Below are positions 41,890 through 49,740 of a stretch of DNA of 64,000 bases, one piece after another; the first letter of the stretch is position 1, and the number at the start of each line of letters is the position of its first letter. The notes below the pieces were generated by a model, which saw nothing but the letters and a program-made list of their open reading frames with translations, made no database searches and was not told the origin of the DNA. A program made the translations under genes and the position numbers. Source of the DNA: Streptomyces pacificus. GTDB taxonomy: Bacteria; Actinomycetota; Actinomycetes; Streptomycetales; Streptomycetaceae. Location: the NCBI RefSeq assembly GCF_011766325.1, contig NZ_BLLG01000009.1, positions 124,001-188,000 of the forward strand. Direction: 5' to 3'.

Positions 41890-42975
41890 TTGAGCGGTGT
41901 GCGCATTCGTGTCGTCAGGCCCGGCGAACTGGACGAGGGGGAGGCCGATTCCTGGCGTGGGCTGCGGGCCAAGTCGGGCGCGCCCGCCAGTCCCTTCATG
42001 GAGCCTGAGTTCACGCTGGCCGTCGCCGGTGTGCGGCAGGACGCCAGGGTGGCGGTCGTGGAGGAGGACGGAGTGCCGGTCGGCTTCTTCCCCCACCAGA
42101 AGGGCCTGTTCGGACATGGCCGGGCCATCGGCTTCGGCGTCTCCGACTGCCAGGGGGCGGTGCTGCGGCCGGGTCTGCGACTCTCCGCAGACGAGCTGCT
42201 GCGGGCCTGTTCGCTCTCCGTGTGGGAGTTCGACAACCTGGAGGCCGGGCAGGATCTCTTCGGGCCGCGCGGTGCCGAGGAGTTCGTCTCGCCGGTGATC
42301 GACGTGGGCGAGGGGTACGCCGTGTACGAGGAGCGGCTGCGCGGGCAGTCGCCCAAGTTCCTCAGGACCACCCAGGCCAAGGAACGCAGGCTGGGCCGGC
42401 AGTCGGGCGAGGTGCGTTTCGTCTTCGACGAGCGGGACCCCTCCGTGCTGCGGACCCTCATGGCCTGGAAGTCCGCCCAGTACCGCAGGACCGGCCGCCG
42501 TGACCGGTTCGCCCGGGAGTGGATCACCACGCTCGTGCGGCGGTTGCACGGCTCCCGGGCGCCGGGCTGTTCCGGCGTGCTCTCGGTGCTGTATGCCGCG
42601 GAGCACCCCGTAGCGGCCCATTTCGGACTGCGCTCGCGCACGGTGCTGTCCTGCTGGTTCCCTTCCTACGACACCGCGTACGCCAAGTACTCGCCGGGGC
42701 TGATACTGCATCTGCGGATGGCCGAGGCCGCCGCGGCTGCGGGCATCGGGATGCTCGATCTCGGCCGCGGCGCCGCCGAGTACAAGGACGCCCTCAGAAC
42801 CGGTGAACTGCGCGTCCGCGAGGGCTCGTCCACCCGGCCGGGCCCCGGCGCCGTGCTGCACCGGCTGAGCCGCGAGCCGGGGCGCCGCGCCCACGGCTTC
42901 GTCCGCGACCGGCCCCGCCTCGCCGGGTACGCACAGCGGACGCTCGGCCTCATCGGCCGGCTGAGGGGCGACTGA
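41890..42975 (+). CDS. FemAB/GNAT-like (BioF2/CelD-type) acyltransferase
   Basis: A 361-residue protein of the GNAT-like CelD/FemAB-related group: VRPGELDEGEADSWRGLRAKSG at the start, FFPHQKGLFGHGRAIGFGVSDCQG, KFLRTTQAKERRLGRQSG, and a C-terminal HFGLRSRTVLSCWFPSYDTAYAKYSPGLILHLRMAE plus LGRGAAEYKDAL, a segment typical of enzymes that modify polysaccharides or peptidoglycan precursors. It probably adds an acyl or aminoacyl group in the adjoining glycan pathway. The TTG at 41890 is chosen for the GGGGGG tract upstream; a GTG at 41899 is possible. It opens the glycan block. Confidence 0.8.
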   Translation: MSGVRIRVVRPGELDEGEADSWRGLRAKSGAPASPFMEPEFTLAVAGVRQDARVAVVEEDGVPVGFFPHQKGLFGHGRAIGFGVSDCQGAVLRPGLRLSADELLRACSLSVWEFDNLEAGQDLFGPRGAEEFVSPVIDVGEGYAVYEERLRGQSPKFLRTTQAKERRLGRQSGEVRFVFDERDPSVLRTLMAWKSAQYRRTGRRDRFAREWITTLVRRLHGSRAPGCSGVLSVLYAAEHPVAAHFGLRSRTVLSCWFPSYDTAYAKYSPGLILHLRMAEAAAAAGIGMLDLGRGAAEYKDALRTGELRVREGSSTRPGPGAVLHRLSREPGRRAHGFVRDRPRLAGYAQRTLGLIGRLRGD

Positions 42976-42999
42976 GGGCCGGGGCGGCTCACGGTGGCT

Positions 43000-43069
43000 G
43001 AGGTCGGGTCGGGTCAGATCGGGTCGGGTCGGGTCGGGGCAGAACGCTTCAGGTCGGCTGGGGGGGGGG
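43000..43069 (+). repeat. GGGTC pentamer repeats and a ten-base G run
   Basis: About eight copies of GGTCG/GGGTC words (43001-43038) are followed by an uninterrupted run of ten G at 43060-43069. The 407-bp gap between the acyltransferase and glycosyltransferase genes shows no gene. Confidence 0.7.
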
Positions 43070-43382
43070 CGGCCGACGGGCCGGGCGGCAGACGCACCCT
43101 GCGGCTCTGTCGCACCCCCGGATCCGCCGGAGTGCCGCACCGGCCGATCACATGGGCTGACCCGACAGCCCCCGACAGCGCGCTGAGGGGACCGAGGGCA
43201 CCGGGCCGCACCGGGCCGTACCGGGCACCGGAAGTCATCCACGCACGGAGATCGCACACCGCGCCGAAGGCGCCAGACCGCAACGGAAGGCGACGGGCCG
43301 CACCAGGACTGCCTTCGCCCGCACCGGCACGGCCCATGTCCGCACCGGGACGGCACCGACGACACCACTCGGGGAGACTCCC

Positions 43383-44885
43383 ATGCCGCGCACTCGCCGC
43401 ACTCCGCTCGCGCCGCCGCTTCCCCGCCCCATGCAGGTCGCCGAGCTGGACCTCGACGCGCTCGATCCGCCGCCGTGCGCGGGGTCCCGGGCAGAAGGGG
43501 GCGTCCCCGCCCACGGTGTGCTCGCCCTGCGGCCTGCGCCGGGTGGGCCCGGGGTCGGACCGGGGGAGGTGTTCGTGCTCGTACGCCATCGGGGCCGTCC
43601 CGTCGGCACCTTCACCGCGACCGTGCCGGCCGGCGCCGACCCGGCCGGCATCCTGGCCGTCGCGGCCAAGGAGCGACTGGCCGGGACCGCTGCCGCCGGA
43701 GGCCGGCTGGCAGGGGCCGCCGCGGACCGTACGGCACACGGCGCCGGGCCGCACCACCTCCGCGCGGCGCCGGACAACGCGGTTTCCTCGGTGGTCCCGG
43801 TCAACGCGACTCCCCCGGCGGCTCCCGCAGAAGACGCCCCGCGGATCCGCCCGTACCGGGCCAGTGTCATCGTCGCGACCCGCGAGCGCCCCGGTGCGCT
43901 CGGTCGCGCGCTTGCGTCGCTGCTCGCCCAGGACCATCCGGACTTCGAGATCGTCGTCGTCGACAACGCGCCGCTGACCGGGGCCACCAGGGAACTGGTC
44001 GAGCGGAAGTACGGCGGGCGGGTGCGCTATGTGCGCGAGCCCGTGCCCGGTCTCGCCGTCGCCCACAACCGCGGTGTCGCCGCGGCCGACGGCGCCGTGC
44101 TCGCCTTCACCGACGATGACGTCGTCGCCGATCCGCACTGGCTGACCGCGCTGACGGCACCGTTCGCCGAGGACCCGCGCATCGGGTGTGTCACCGGGCT
44201 GATCCTCCCCGCGCGACTCGGCACACCAGCCCAGGTCCTGCTGGAGAGCCACGGCGGGTTCGCCAAGGGCTTCGCCCCCCGCACCTACGACCCGGCGCGG
44301 CCGCCCGTCGACGACCCGCTGTTCCCGTTCACCGCGGGCCGTTTCGGCTCCGGCGCCAACATGGCGTTCCGCGCCCGGGCGCTCAGGGCGGTCGGCGGGT
44401 TCGACCCGGCGACCGGTACCGGCACCGCGGCCCGCGGAGGTGACGACCTCTACGCGTTCGTACGGATCCTCACCGACGGCCACCGGCTGCGGTACACGCC
44501 CGACGCGCTCGTCTGGCACCACCATCGGGAGACCGGGCACGATCTGCGGAACCAGGCGTTCGGCTACGGCGCCGGCCTCACCGCGTACCTCACCGCGCTC
44601 GTGGCCCGCCGGCCCGGCCTGCTGCCGGCGCTGCTCGCCCGGCTGCCCCGCGGCCTGGCCCACGCCCGGTCGATGACCGCGCACCGGGAAGCACAGCGGG
44701 ACGCGGACCGGGAACCCCGACGGGACGCGGACCGGGGCGTTCCCGGGCAGCATGGCGCGGGTCTCCACCCCTGGCCGCGGGGCCTCTCCCGGCTGGAGCG
44801 GCGCGGGATGCTCGCAGGGCCGCTCGGCTATGTCCGGGCCCGCCGCCGGGTCCGCCGCCTGCCGCTCCCCTGGGAGGAGAGATGA
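43383..44885 (+). CDS. Family 2 glycosyltransferase
   Basis: A 500-residue inverting glycosyltransferase. A 160-residue N-terminal extension of unknown role precedes a GT2 domain: YRASVIVATRERPGALGRALASLLAQ, the nucleotide-binding DxD-type LAFTDDDVVADPHW, and GGFDPATGTGTAARGGDDLYAFVRILT with the catalytic base region. A C-terminal helical part follows, with a repeated QRDADREPRRDADR stretch. There is no clear transmembrane segment, so it is probably cytoplasmic or peripheral. Its stop overlaps the polysaccharide deacetylase by 4 bp (ATGA). It should build part of a surface glycan. Confidence 0.88.
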   Translation: MPRTRRTPLAPPLPRPMQVAELDLDALDPPPCAGSRAEGGVPAHGVLALRPAPGGPGVGPGEVFVLVRHRGRPVGTFTATVPAGADPAGILAVAAKERLAGTAAAGGRLAGAAADRTAHGAGPHHLRAAPDNAVSSVVPVNATPPAAPAEDAPRIRPYRASVIVATRERPGALGRALASLLAQDHPDFEIVVVDNAPLTGATRELVERKYGGRVRYVREPVPGLAVAHNRGVAAADGAVLAFTDDDVVADPHWLTALTAPFAEDPRIGCVTGLILPARLGTPAQVLLESHGGFAKGFAPRTYDPARPPVDDPLFPFTAGRFGSGANMAFRARALRAVGGFDPATGTGTAARGGDDLYAFVRILTDGHRLRYTPDALVWHHHRETGHDLRNQAFGYGAGLTAYLTALVARRPGLLPALLARLPRGLAHARSMTAHREAQRDADREPRRDADRGVPGQHGAGLHPWPRGLSRLERRGMLAGPLGYVRARRRVRRLPLPWEER

Positions 44886-45931
44886 CGGCACCAGGTGCAC
44901 CAGGTGCACCACGCGAGCCGCTCGAGCCGCACAGCCCATGTGAGCCGCTCGAGCCACACGGCTCCTGCGTCCCGAATGAATCCCACCAGCCCTATGAATC
45001 CCACCAGCCCCATGAACCCCGAAGCCCCCAAGAACCCCTCAGGCCCGGGAGACCCCGAGGACCCCAGGGGACCGGGCCCGGGGGACCCGGAAGCCTCCGG
45101 GAATCCCCGGCCCCCGTGCACCTCCGCGGCTCCCCGGAGACCCGTATTCCCGTGCTGCTCTACCACGCCGTCATGGATGATCCGCCGGCCTGGATCGCGG
45201 AGTTCACCGTCGGTCCCGCGGAGTTCGCCGCCCAGCTCGACGCCGTCGTCGCCAGCGGCCGTACGCCCATCAGGATCGGCACCCTGTCCGACCATCTCGC
45301 CGGCCGGGGCGCACCGCTGCCGCCCCGTCCCGTCGTCCTCACCTTCGACGACGGCTTCGCCGACCTGCCAGGCCCCACCGCCGAGGCACTCGCCGCCCGC
45401 GGTCTGCCCGCCACCGCGTATCTGACCACCGGGGCCATCACGCCCGGGCTGCGCAGCCTGCTGCCGCCCGCGCCGATGATGACGCTCGCCCAGGCGCCCC
45501 TGCTGGAGCGGTACGGCGTGGAGGTCGGCGGCCACACCGTCACCCATGCCCAGCTCGACACGCTCGGCGCCGGGCGGCTTCGGTACGAACTGCGCCACTC
45601 CAAGGCCGTACTGGAGGACACCCTCGGCCACCGGGTGCGCCACCTCGCCTACCCGCACGGCTACAACAGCCGTGCCGTGCGCCGGGCCGCCCGGGACGCC
45701 GGGTACGAGTCCGCCGTCGCCGTGCGCCACGCGCTCAGCTCGGAGACCGATGCGGCCTACCGGATCGCCCGGCTCATCCTGCGCCGCGGCCACACGGCCG
45801 CCGATGTGCGCGCGTGGATGGACGGCACGGGCGCACGGGTGGCCCCGTACCCGGATTCGCTGCCCACCATGGGCTGGCGGCTCTACCGGAGGGCGCGGGC
45901 GGCCGTGCGCGGCCCGAGGTTCGCGGGGTGA
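44882..45931 (+). CDS. Polysaccharide deacetylase
   Basis: A 349-residue NodB-homology deacetylase (carbohydrate esterase family 4). After an 85-residue low-complexity N-terminus rich in Pro, Glu and His repeats (ESHQPHE-type), the core begins RIPVLLYHAVMD, with the metal Asp pair in VVLTFDDGFADLP and the zinc histidines in VGGHTVTHAQLD. The YPHGYNS motif and the LRRGHTAADV end follow. It removes N-acetyl groups from a polysaccharide. No signal peptide is evident, so it may act in the cytoplasm or be exported by another route. It overlaps the GT2 gene by 4 bp. Confidence 0.9.
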   Translation: MTAPGAPGAPREPLEPHSPCEPLEPHGSCVPNESHQPYESHQPHEPRSPQEPLRPGRPRGPQGTGPGGPGSLRESPAPVHLRGSPETRIPVLLYHAVMDDPPAWIAEFTVGPAEFAAQLDAVVASGRTPIRIGTLSDHLAGRGAPLPPRPVVLTFDDGFADLPGPTAEALAARGLPATAYLTTGAITPGLRSLLPPAPMMTLAQAPLLERYGVEVGGHTVTHAQLDTLGAGRLRYELRHSKAVLEDTLGHRVRHLAYPHGYNSRAVRRAARDAGYESAVAVRHALSSETDAAYRIARLILRRGHTAADVRAWMDGTGARVAPYPDSLPTMGWRLYRRARAAVRGPRFAG

Positions 45932-46039
45932 CGGGCGAAGATGGTCGAGAGCCACCCAAAACCTCACCAGATTCCTATACTTCGCTGAAGGCGACAGCGG
46001 ACCGACAGCAGCGTCCACATCCGTGGGGGGAGTCGCACG

Positions 46040-47938
46040 GTGCAGCAGCAACGCGTGCCCACGCCGGTCACCGGGAGCGGCGTGCTGCCGGCGGTGGCGC
46101 GGGCCGAGGGCCACCGGCCGCCCGCGGGCGCCGGCGCCCGCCCGCGGAGGCGGCCGCCCCTGCCCGGCCTCGCCTGGCTCCCCCTGCTCCTCGGTCTCGC
46201 CCTCTGGGGGTATGCGCTGCCGCGCATCGGCTTCCGGACGATGGGGGAGTACGGGCTCCTCGACCGGCTGCCGGCGGCGTTCTTCGCCGCGCTCCTGGTG
46301 CTCACCTGCGGCTTCCTGCTCGCGTTGCGGCGCGCGGGCACCGCCCCCTGGTGGCCGGCCGCGTACTGCGTGGGGATGCTGTTCGCCCTGAAGGCCCCTC
46401 CCGCGCTGCTGTACGACTCGGTGCGCTACCCGTGGGCCTCCAAGCACGACGCCGTCGTCGACACGCTCCTGGCGGGCGGTGAACTGCGCCCGCACGCACC
46501 GCTGTCCGGGAACATGGCGGCCTACGAGCAGTGGCCCGGCTTCTTCGGTCTCAACGCCGCCCTGGTGCGCTCCTTCGGGGTGGAGAGCGCGGCCGCGTAC
46601 CTCAACTGGGCGCCGGTGGTGCTCGGGCTGCTGCTCATGCCCGTACTCGTGCTGCTCTACCGGACCTTCACCGAGGACTGGCGGCTGGTGTGGACCGGCG
46701 TCTGGATCTACCAGCTCGCCAACTGGGTCGGCCAGGACTACCTCGCCCCGCAGGGCTTCGCCTATCTGCTGCACCTGACGGTGCTCGCGGTGGTGTTGCG
46801 CCACTTCGTGCTGCCGGGGTCGGCCGGGAGGCTGCGGGACCGCACGTTCCTCGACCCCGCCGCGGCCGCCGTGCCGCCGCCGACCGGCCGACGTCAGCGT
46901 GCCGTCTGCGTGCTGGTCCTCCTGCCCCTGCTCCTGGCGGTCAACGCCTCGCACCAGCTCACCCCGGTGATGCTGTGCGTGTCGCTGGCCGCCCTGCTCC
47001 TCACCCGCCGCTATCGCAACTACGGGCTCCTCGCGGTCGCCTGTGCCGTGATGCTGGTCTGGGACCTGACCATGGGCCGGCCGCTGTTCCTGGAGACCCT
47101 CGGAACCCTGCGCGAGTCCCTCGGCGAGCTGACCCGCAACTCACGCCCGGGATACGCCGGCCGGCTGACCGGCCCGGGGCCCGAACTCGCGGGCCTGGCC
47201 AATGTGCTGATGGTGTTCGCGGTCGCGGTCCCGGCCGCCGCCGCCGTGCTCACCCGGCGCAGGCTGGTCCGCAGCGCCCTGCCACTGCTGGTGGTGTCGG
47301 CGGCGCCGCTGCCGCTGTTCACCGTCAACGACTACGGCGGTGAAATGCTGTTCCGCGTCTATCTGTTCGGCCTGCCCGGAGCGGCGTTCTTCGCCGCCGC
47401 GGCACTCGTCCCGGCCGCCGGTGCCCGGGCTGCCTCACCGCGCGCCAGGACCGTGCGGCGGCGCATCGCCGCCGTCGCGCTGCCCGTGTGGCTGGTCGCG
47501 CTCGCCGCCGGGTTCCTCCCCTCGTACTACGGCAAGGAGCGCATGCACTACACCCCGCCGGCGGAGACGGCCCTGGTCACCCGGTCCATCGACCGGGCCC
47601 CCGAGGGAAGCCTGGTCCTCGCCGCCACCGGCTCGTTCCCGAGGGCGCTGCACCGCTACGACCGGCTGGAGCACTGGTTCTTCGCCGAGCAGGAACTGCC
47701 CGAGAACGAACGGATGCTCGCCGACCCGGCCCGCTATCTGGACGACGGGATCCCGCCCGGGACACGGGCGTACGTCATCCTCACCCGCACCCAGGACGTC
47801 TACACCGCCGGCGAGGGGCTGCTGCCCCCCGGCGGCTTCGCGAGGCTGCGCGACACCCTCGCGGCGTCCCCGCTCTTCACCGTCGTCGAGGAACACCCCT
47901 ACGGCGTCGTACTCGAACACCGATCTCCAGCGAGGTGA
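46040..47938 (+). CDS. Large GT-C-like multispanning membrane protein
   Basis: A 632-residue protein with about 11 predicted membrane helices from residue 45 to about 490, then an extracytoplasmic C-terminal domain of about 130 residues (YYGKERMHYTPPAETALVTRSIDRAPEGSLVLAATG onwards). The architecture resembles GT-C glycosyltransferases and glycan polymerase-type proteins, but I see no certain catalytic motif; the acidic residues in the first loop (LLYDSVRYPWASKHDAVVDTLL) could play that part. GGGGGGAG lies before the GTG at 46040. It lies 108 bp after the deacetylase and 6 bp before the next gene. Confidence 0.75.
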   Translation: MQQQRVPTPVTGSGVLPAVARAEGHRPPAGAGARPRRRPPLPGLAWLPLLLGLALWGYALPRIGFRTMGEYGLLDRLPAAFFAALLVLTCGFLLALRRAGTAPWWPAAYCVGMLFALKAPPALLYDSVRYPWASKHDAVVDTLLAGGELRPHAPLSGNMAAYEQWPGFFGLNAALVRSFGVESAAAYLNWAPVVLGLLLMPVLVLLYRTFTEDWRLVWTGVWIYQLANWVGQDYLAPQGFAYLLHLTVLAVVLRHFVLPGSAGRLRDRTFLDPAAAAVPPPTGRRQRAVCVLVLLPLLLAVNASHQLTPVMLCVSLAALLLTRRYRNYGLLAVACAVMLVWDLTMGRPLFLETLGTLRESLGELTRNSRPGYAGRLTGPGPELAGLANVLMVFAVAVPAAAAVLTRRRLVRSALPLLVVSAAPLPLFTVNDYGGEMLFRVYLFGLPGAAFFAAAALVPAAGARAASPRARTVRRRIAAVALPVWLVALAAGFLPSYYGKERMHYTPPAETALVTRSIDRAPEGSLVLAATGSFPRALHRYDRLEHWFFAEQELPENERMLADPARYLDDGIPPGTRAYVILTRTQDVYTAGEGLLPPGGFARLRDTLAASPLFTVVEEHPYGVVLEHRSPAR

Positions 47939-47944
47939 GTCCCG

Positions 47945-48562
47945 ATGCCGAAAGAGACGCAGCTCAGAGCGGCCGTGGCGCTGTCCGGCTGGGTGGCGCT
48001 CGCGGCCACCCTGCTGCCCGGCGGCTCGCCGCTGAGATGGGTCCCCGTGCTGCTGTTCGTCGGCTTCGGCCCGGGGCTCGCCCTGCTGCACCCCCAGCCG
48101 GCCGGTCTGCGGCCCGCCGCCCGGCTGGAGGCGTTCGCCCTGGCGGCGCCGATCAGTCTCTCCGTCGCCGTGCTCATCGCCACCTCGCTGTTCCTGGTCG
48201 GGGGATTCACCGTGACCGCGTTCCTGCTGCCCCTCGCGGCCTTCGCGACGGTCGTCGCCGCCCTGCCGGGGCTCCCGCTCCCCGCGGCCACGCGCGGCGC
48301 GGCCGGAGGCGCGCGGGGCGTCGACCCCGGGGAGGCGGCGGGGCGCGAGGGTGCGCTGTCCTCGGGTCCGGCTGCCGGGTACGGCAGGGGCGGTGGGCCG
48401 TCCGCAGATACCCGGCCCGGGCCCGGGAGCGGCGGTGCTGCCGGAGCCGGTGCCGACACCGACACCGATGCCGACACTGACAGCGACAGCGACACCGACA
48501 CGGGCGCCGACACCGGCGCTGAGGCCGGGCCCGGACGCGCGGCGGGGAGCGGTGGCCGATGA
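47945..48562 (+). CDS. Small membrane protein with Asp-Thr repeat tail
   Basis: A 205-residue protein with three or four membrane helices in the first 115 residues (LRAAVALSGWVALAATLL, WVPVLLFVGFGPGLALL, FALAAPISLSVAVLIATSLFLVGG and FLLPLAAFATVVAAL). The soluble tail ends in a run of Asp-Thr and Asp-Ser pairs (about residues 170-192) that is strongly acidic. I do not recognise the family. GAGGTGAG precedes the ATG at 47945, and the stop overlaps the hydrolase gene by 4 bp, so it belongs to the same translational unit. Confidence 0.72.
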   Translation: MPKETQLRAAVALSGWVALAATLLPGGSPLRWVPVLLFVGFGPGLALLHPQPAGLRPAARLEAFALAAPISLSVAVLIATSLFLVGGFTVTAFLLPLAAFATVVAALPGLPLPAATRGAAGGARGVDPGEAAGREGALSSGPAAGYGRGGGPSADTRPGPGSGGAAGAGADTDTDADTDSDSDTDTGADTGAEAGPGRAAGSGGR

Positions 48563-49740
48563 GCACACCTCGTGCGGGATCCCGGCGGCGGGTGGCCGCG
48601 GCGGTCGTCATCGCCGCGGTCGCCGCCCTTCTCGCCGGCATCGGGATCTGGGCCACCGCCGACGACGGCACCACGGACGGGAAGCCGCCGGGCGGGCTGC
48701 CCGGGAGCCCGCCGGGGACTCCGCCGGGAAACCCGTCGGGCGATCGCCCGGGGGAACTTCCGGGGAACGCCGTGTCCGGCGAGCCGCCGGCCGGCCCCTG
48801 CGCCCCCGACGAGGTACTCGCTCCGCGCTGCGGCGCCTGGTGGGGCGCGTACATCCCCTACGACGTGAACGGCTCGCTCACCGCCCCGGTGTACGCGTTC
48901 GAGAAGAAGATCGGACGGCGGCTCGACCTCGTCTACACGTACCACGACATGTCAGGGAACGAGCTCGACGGGCAGCTGCTCACCCCCGACGAGCAGGAAC
49001 TGGGCCGCGACCGTCTCCTGATGCTCGCCTGGGAGTCCACGGTGTGGAAGGAACCGCACCACGCCAACTGGACGGAGACCCAGCTGGGCTGGCGGAACAT
49101 CGCTTCGGGCCGGTACGACACGGAGATCATCGACCCGCAGATCCGCCGCGTCAAGGCGTACGGGAAGCGGGTCTTCCTCTCCTTCGACCAGGAGGTCGAC
49201 GCCCGGATCGGGGAGGGTGCAGGGACGCCCGAGGAGTACGTCGCCGCCTACCGGCACCTGCGGGACCGCTTCGAGAAGCTCGGCGCGCGGAACGTGGTGT
49301 GGGTGTGGACGGTCTCCGGCTACCTGGGCAGCGCCGATCTGATGAAGCGGCTGTACCCGGGCGACGACTACGTCGACTGGCTCGCCATGGACCAGTACAA
49401 CTACTTCACCTGCCACCGGACAACGGACTGGAAGGACTTCGACCGCAGCCAGCGGCCCACCCACGACTGGCTGCTCGCGAACATCTCCGACGAGAAGCCC
49501 CTGATGCTCGCCGAGTTCGCGACCGTCCCCGATCCGGCCGACCCCGACCGGCAGCGTGAGTGGTACGCGGCCATCCCCGAGGTCGCCAGGACCATGCCCA
49601 AGGTGAAGGCGATGGTGCACTGGAACCGCGCGGTGCCCGGCGAGGGCTGCGATCTGACGGTCGACGACGGGCCGGGGCTTGAGGGTTACCGGCTGGCCGG
49701 TCGGGACGGCTGGTTCAGACAGCCGGTTCCGAGCCGCTGA
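48559..49740 (+). CDS. GH26-like secreted or anchored glycosyl hydrolase
   Basis: A 393-residue protein. One N-terminal membrane or signal-anchor helix (AAAVVIAAVAALLAGIGIWA) and a Gly/Pro-rich linker lead into a TIM-barrel hydrolase starting at CGAWWGAYIPYDVNGS. The probable acid/base Glu lies in RVFLSFDQEVDAR and the nucleophile in PLMLAEFAT, the arrangement seen in family 26 and related endo-glucan or mannan hydrolases. It may trim the glycan made by the neighbouring genes. It starts by overlapping the previous gene and ends 26 bp inside the convergent flippase gene. Confidence 0.82.
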   Translation: MSTPRAGSRRRVAAAVVIAAVAALLAGIGIWATADDGTTDGKPPGGLPGSPPGTPPGNPSGDRPGELPGNAVSGEPPAGPCAPDEVLAPRCGAWWGAYIPYDVNGSLTAPVYAFEKKIGRRLDLVYTYHDMSGNELDGQLLTPDEQELGRDRLLMLAWESTVWKEPHHANWTETQLGWRNIASGRYDTEIIDPQIRRVKAYGKRVFLSFDQEVDARIGEGAGTPEEYVAAYRHLRDRFEKLGARNVVWVWTVSGYLGSADLMKRLYPGDDYVDWLAMDQYNYFTCHRTTDWKDFDRSQRPTHDWLLANISDEKPLMLAEFATVPDPADPDRQREWYAAIPEVARTMPKVKAMVHWNRAVPGEGCDLTVDDGPGLEGYRLAGRDGWFRQPVPSR

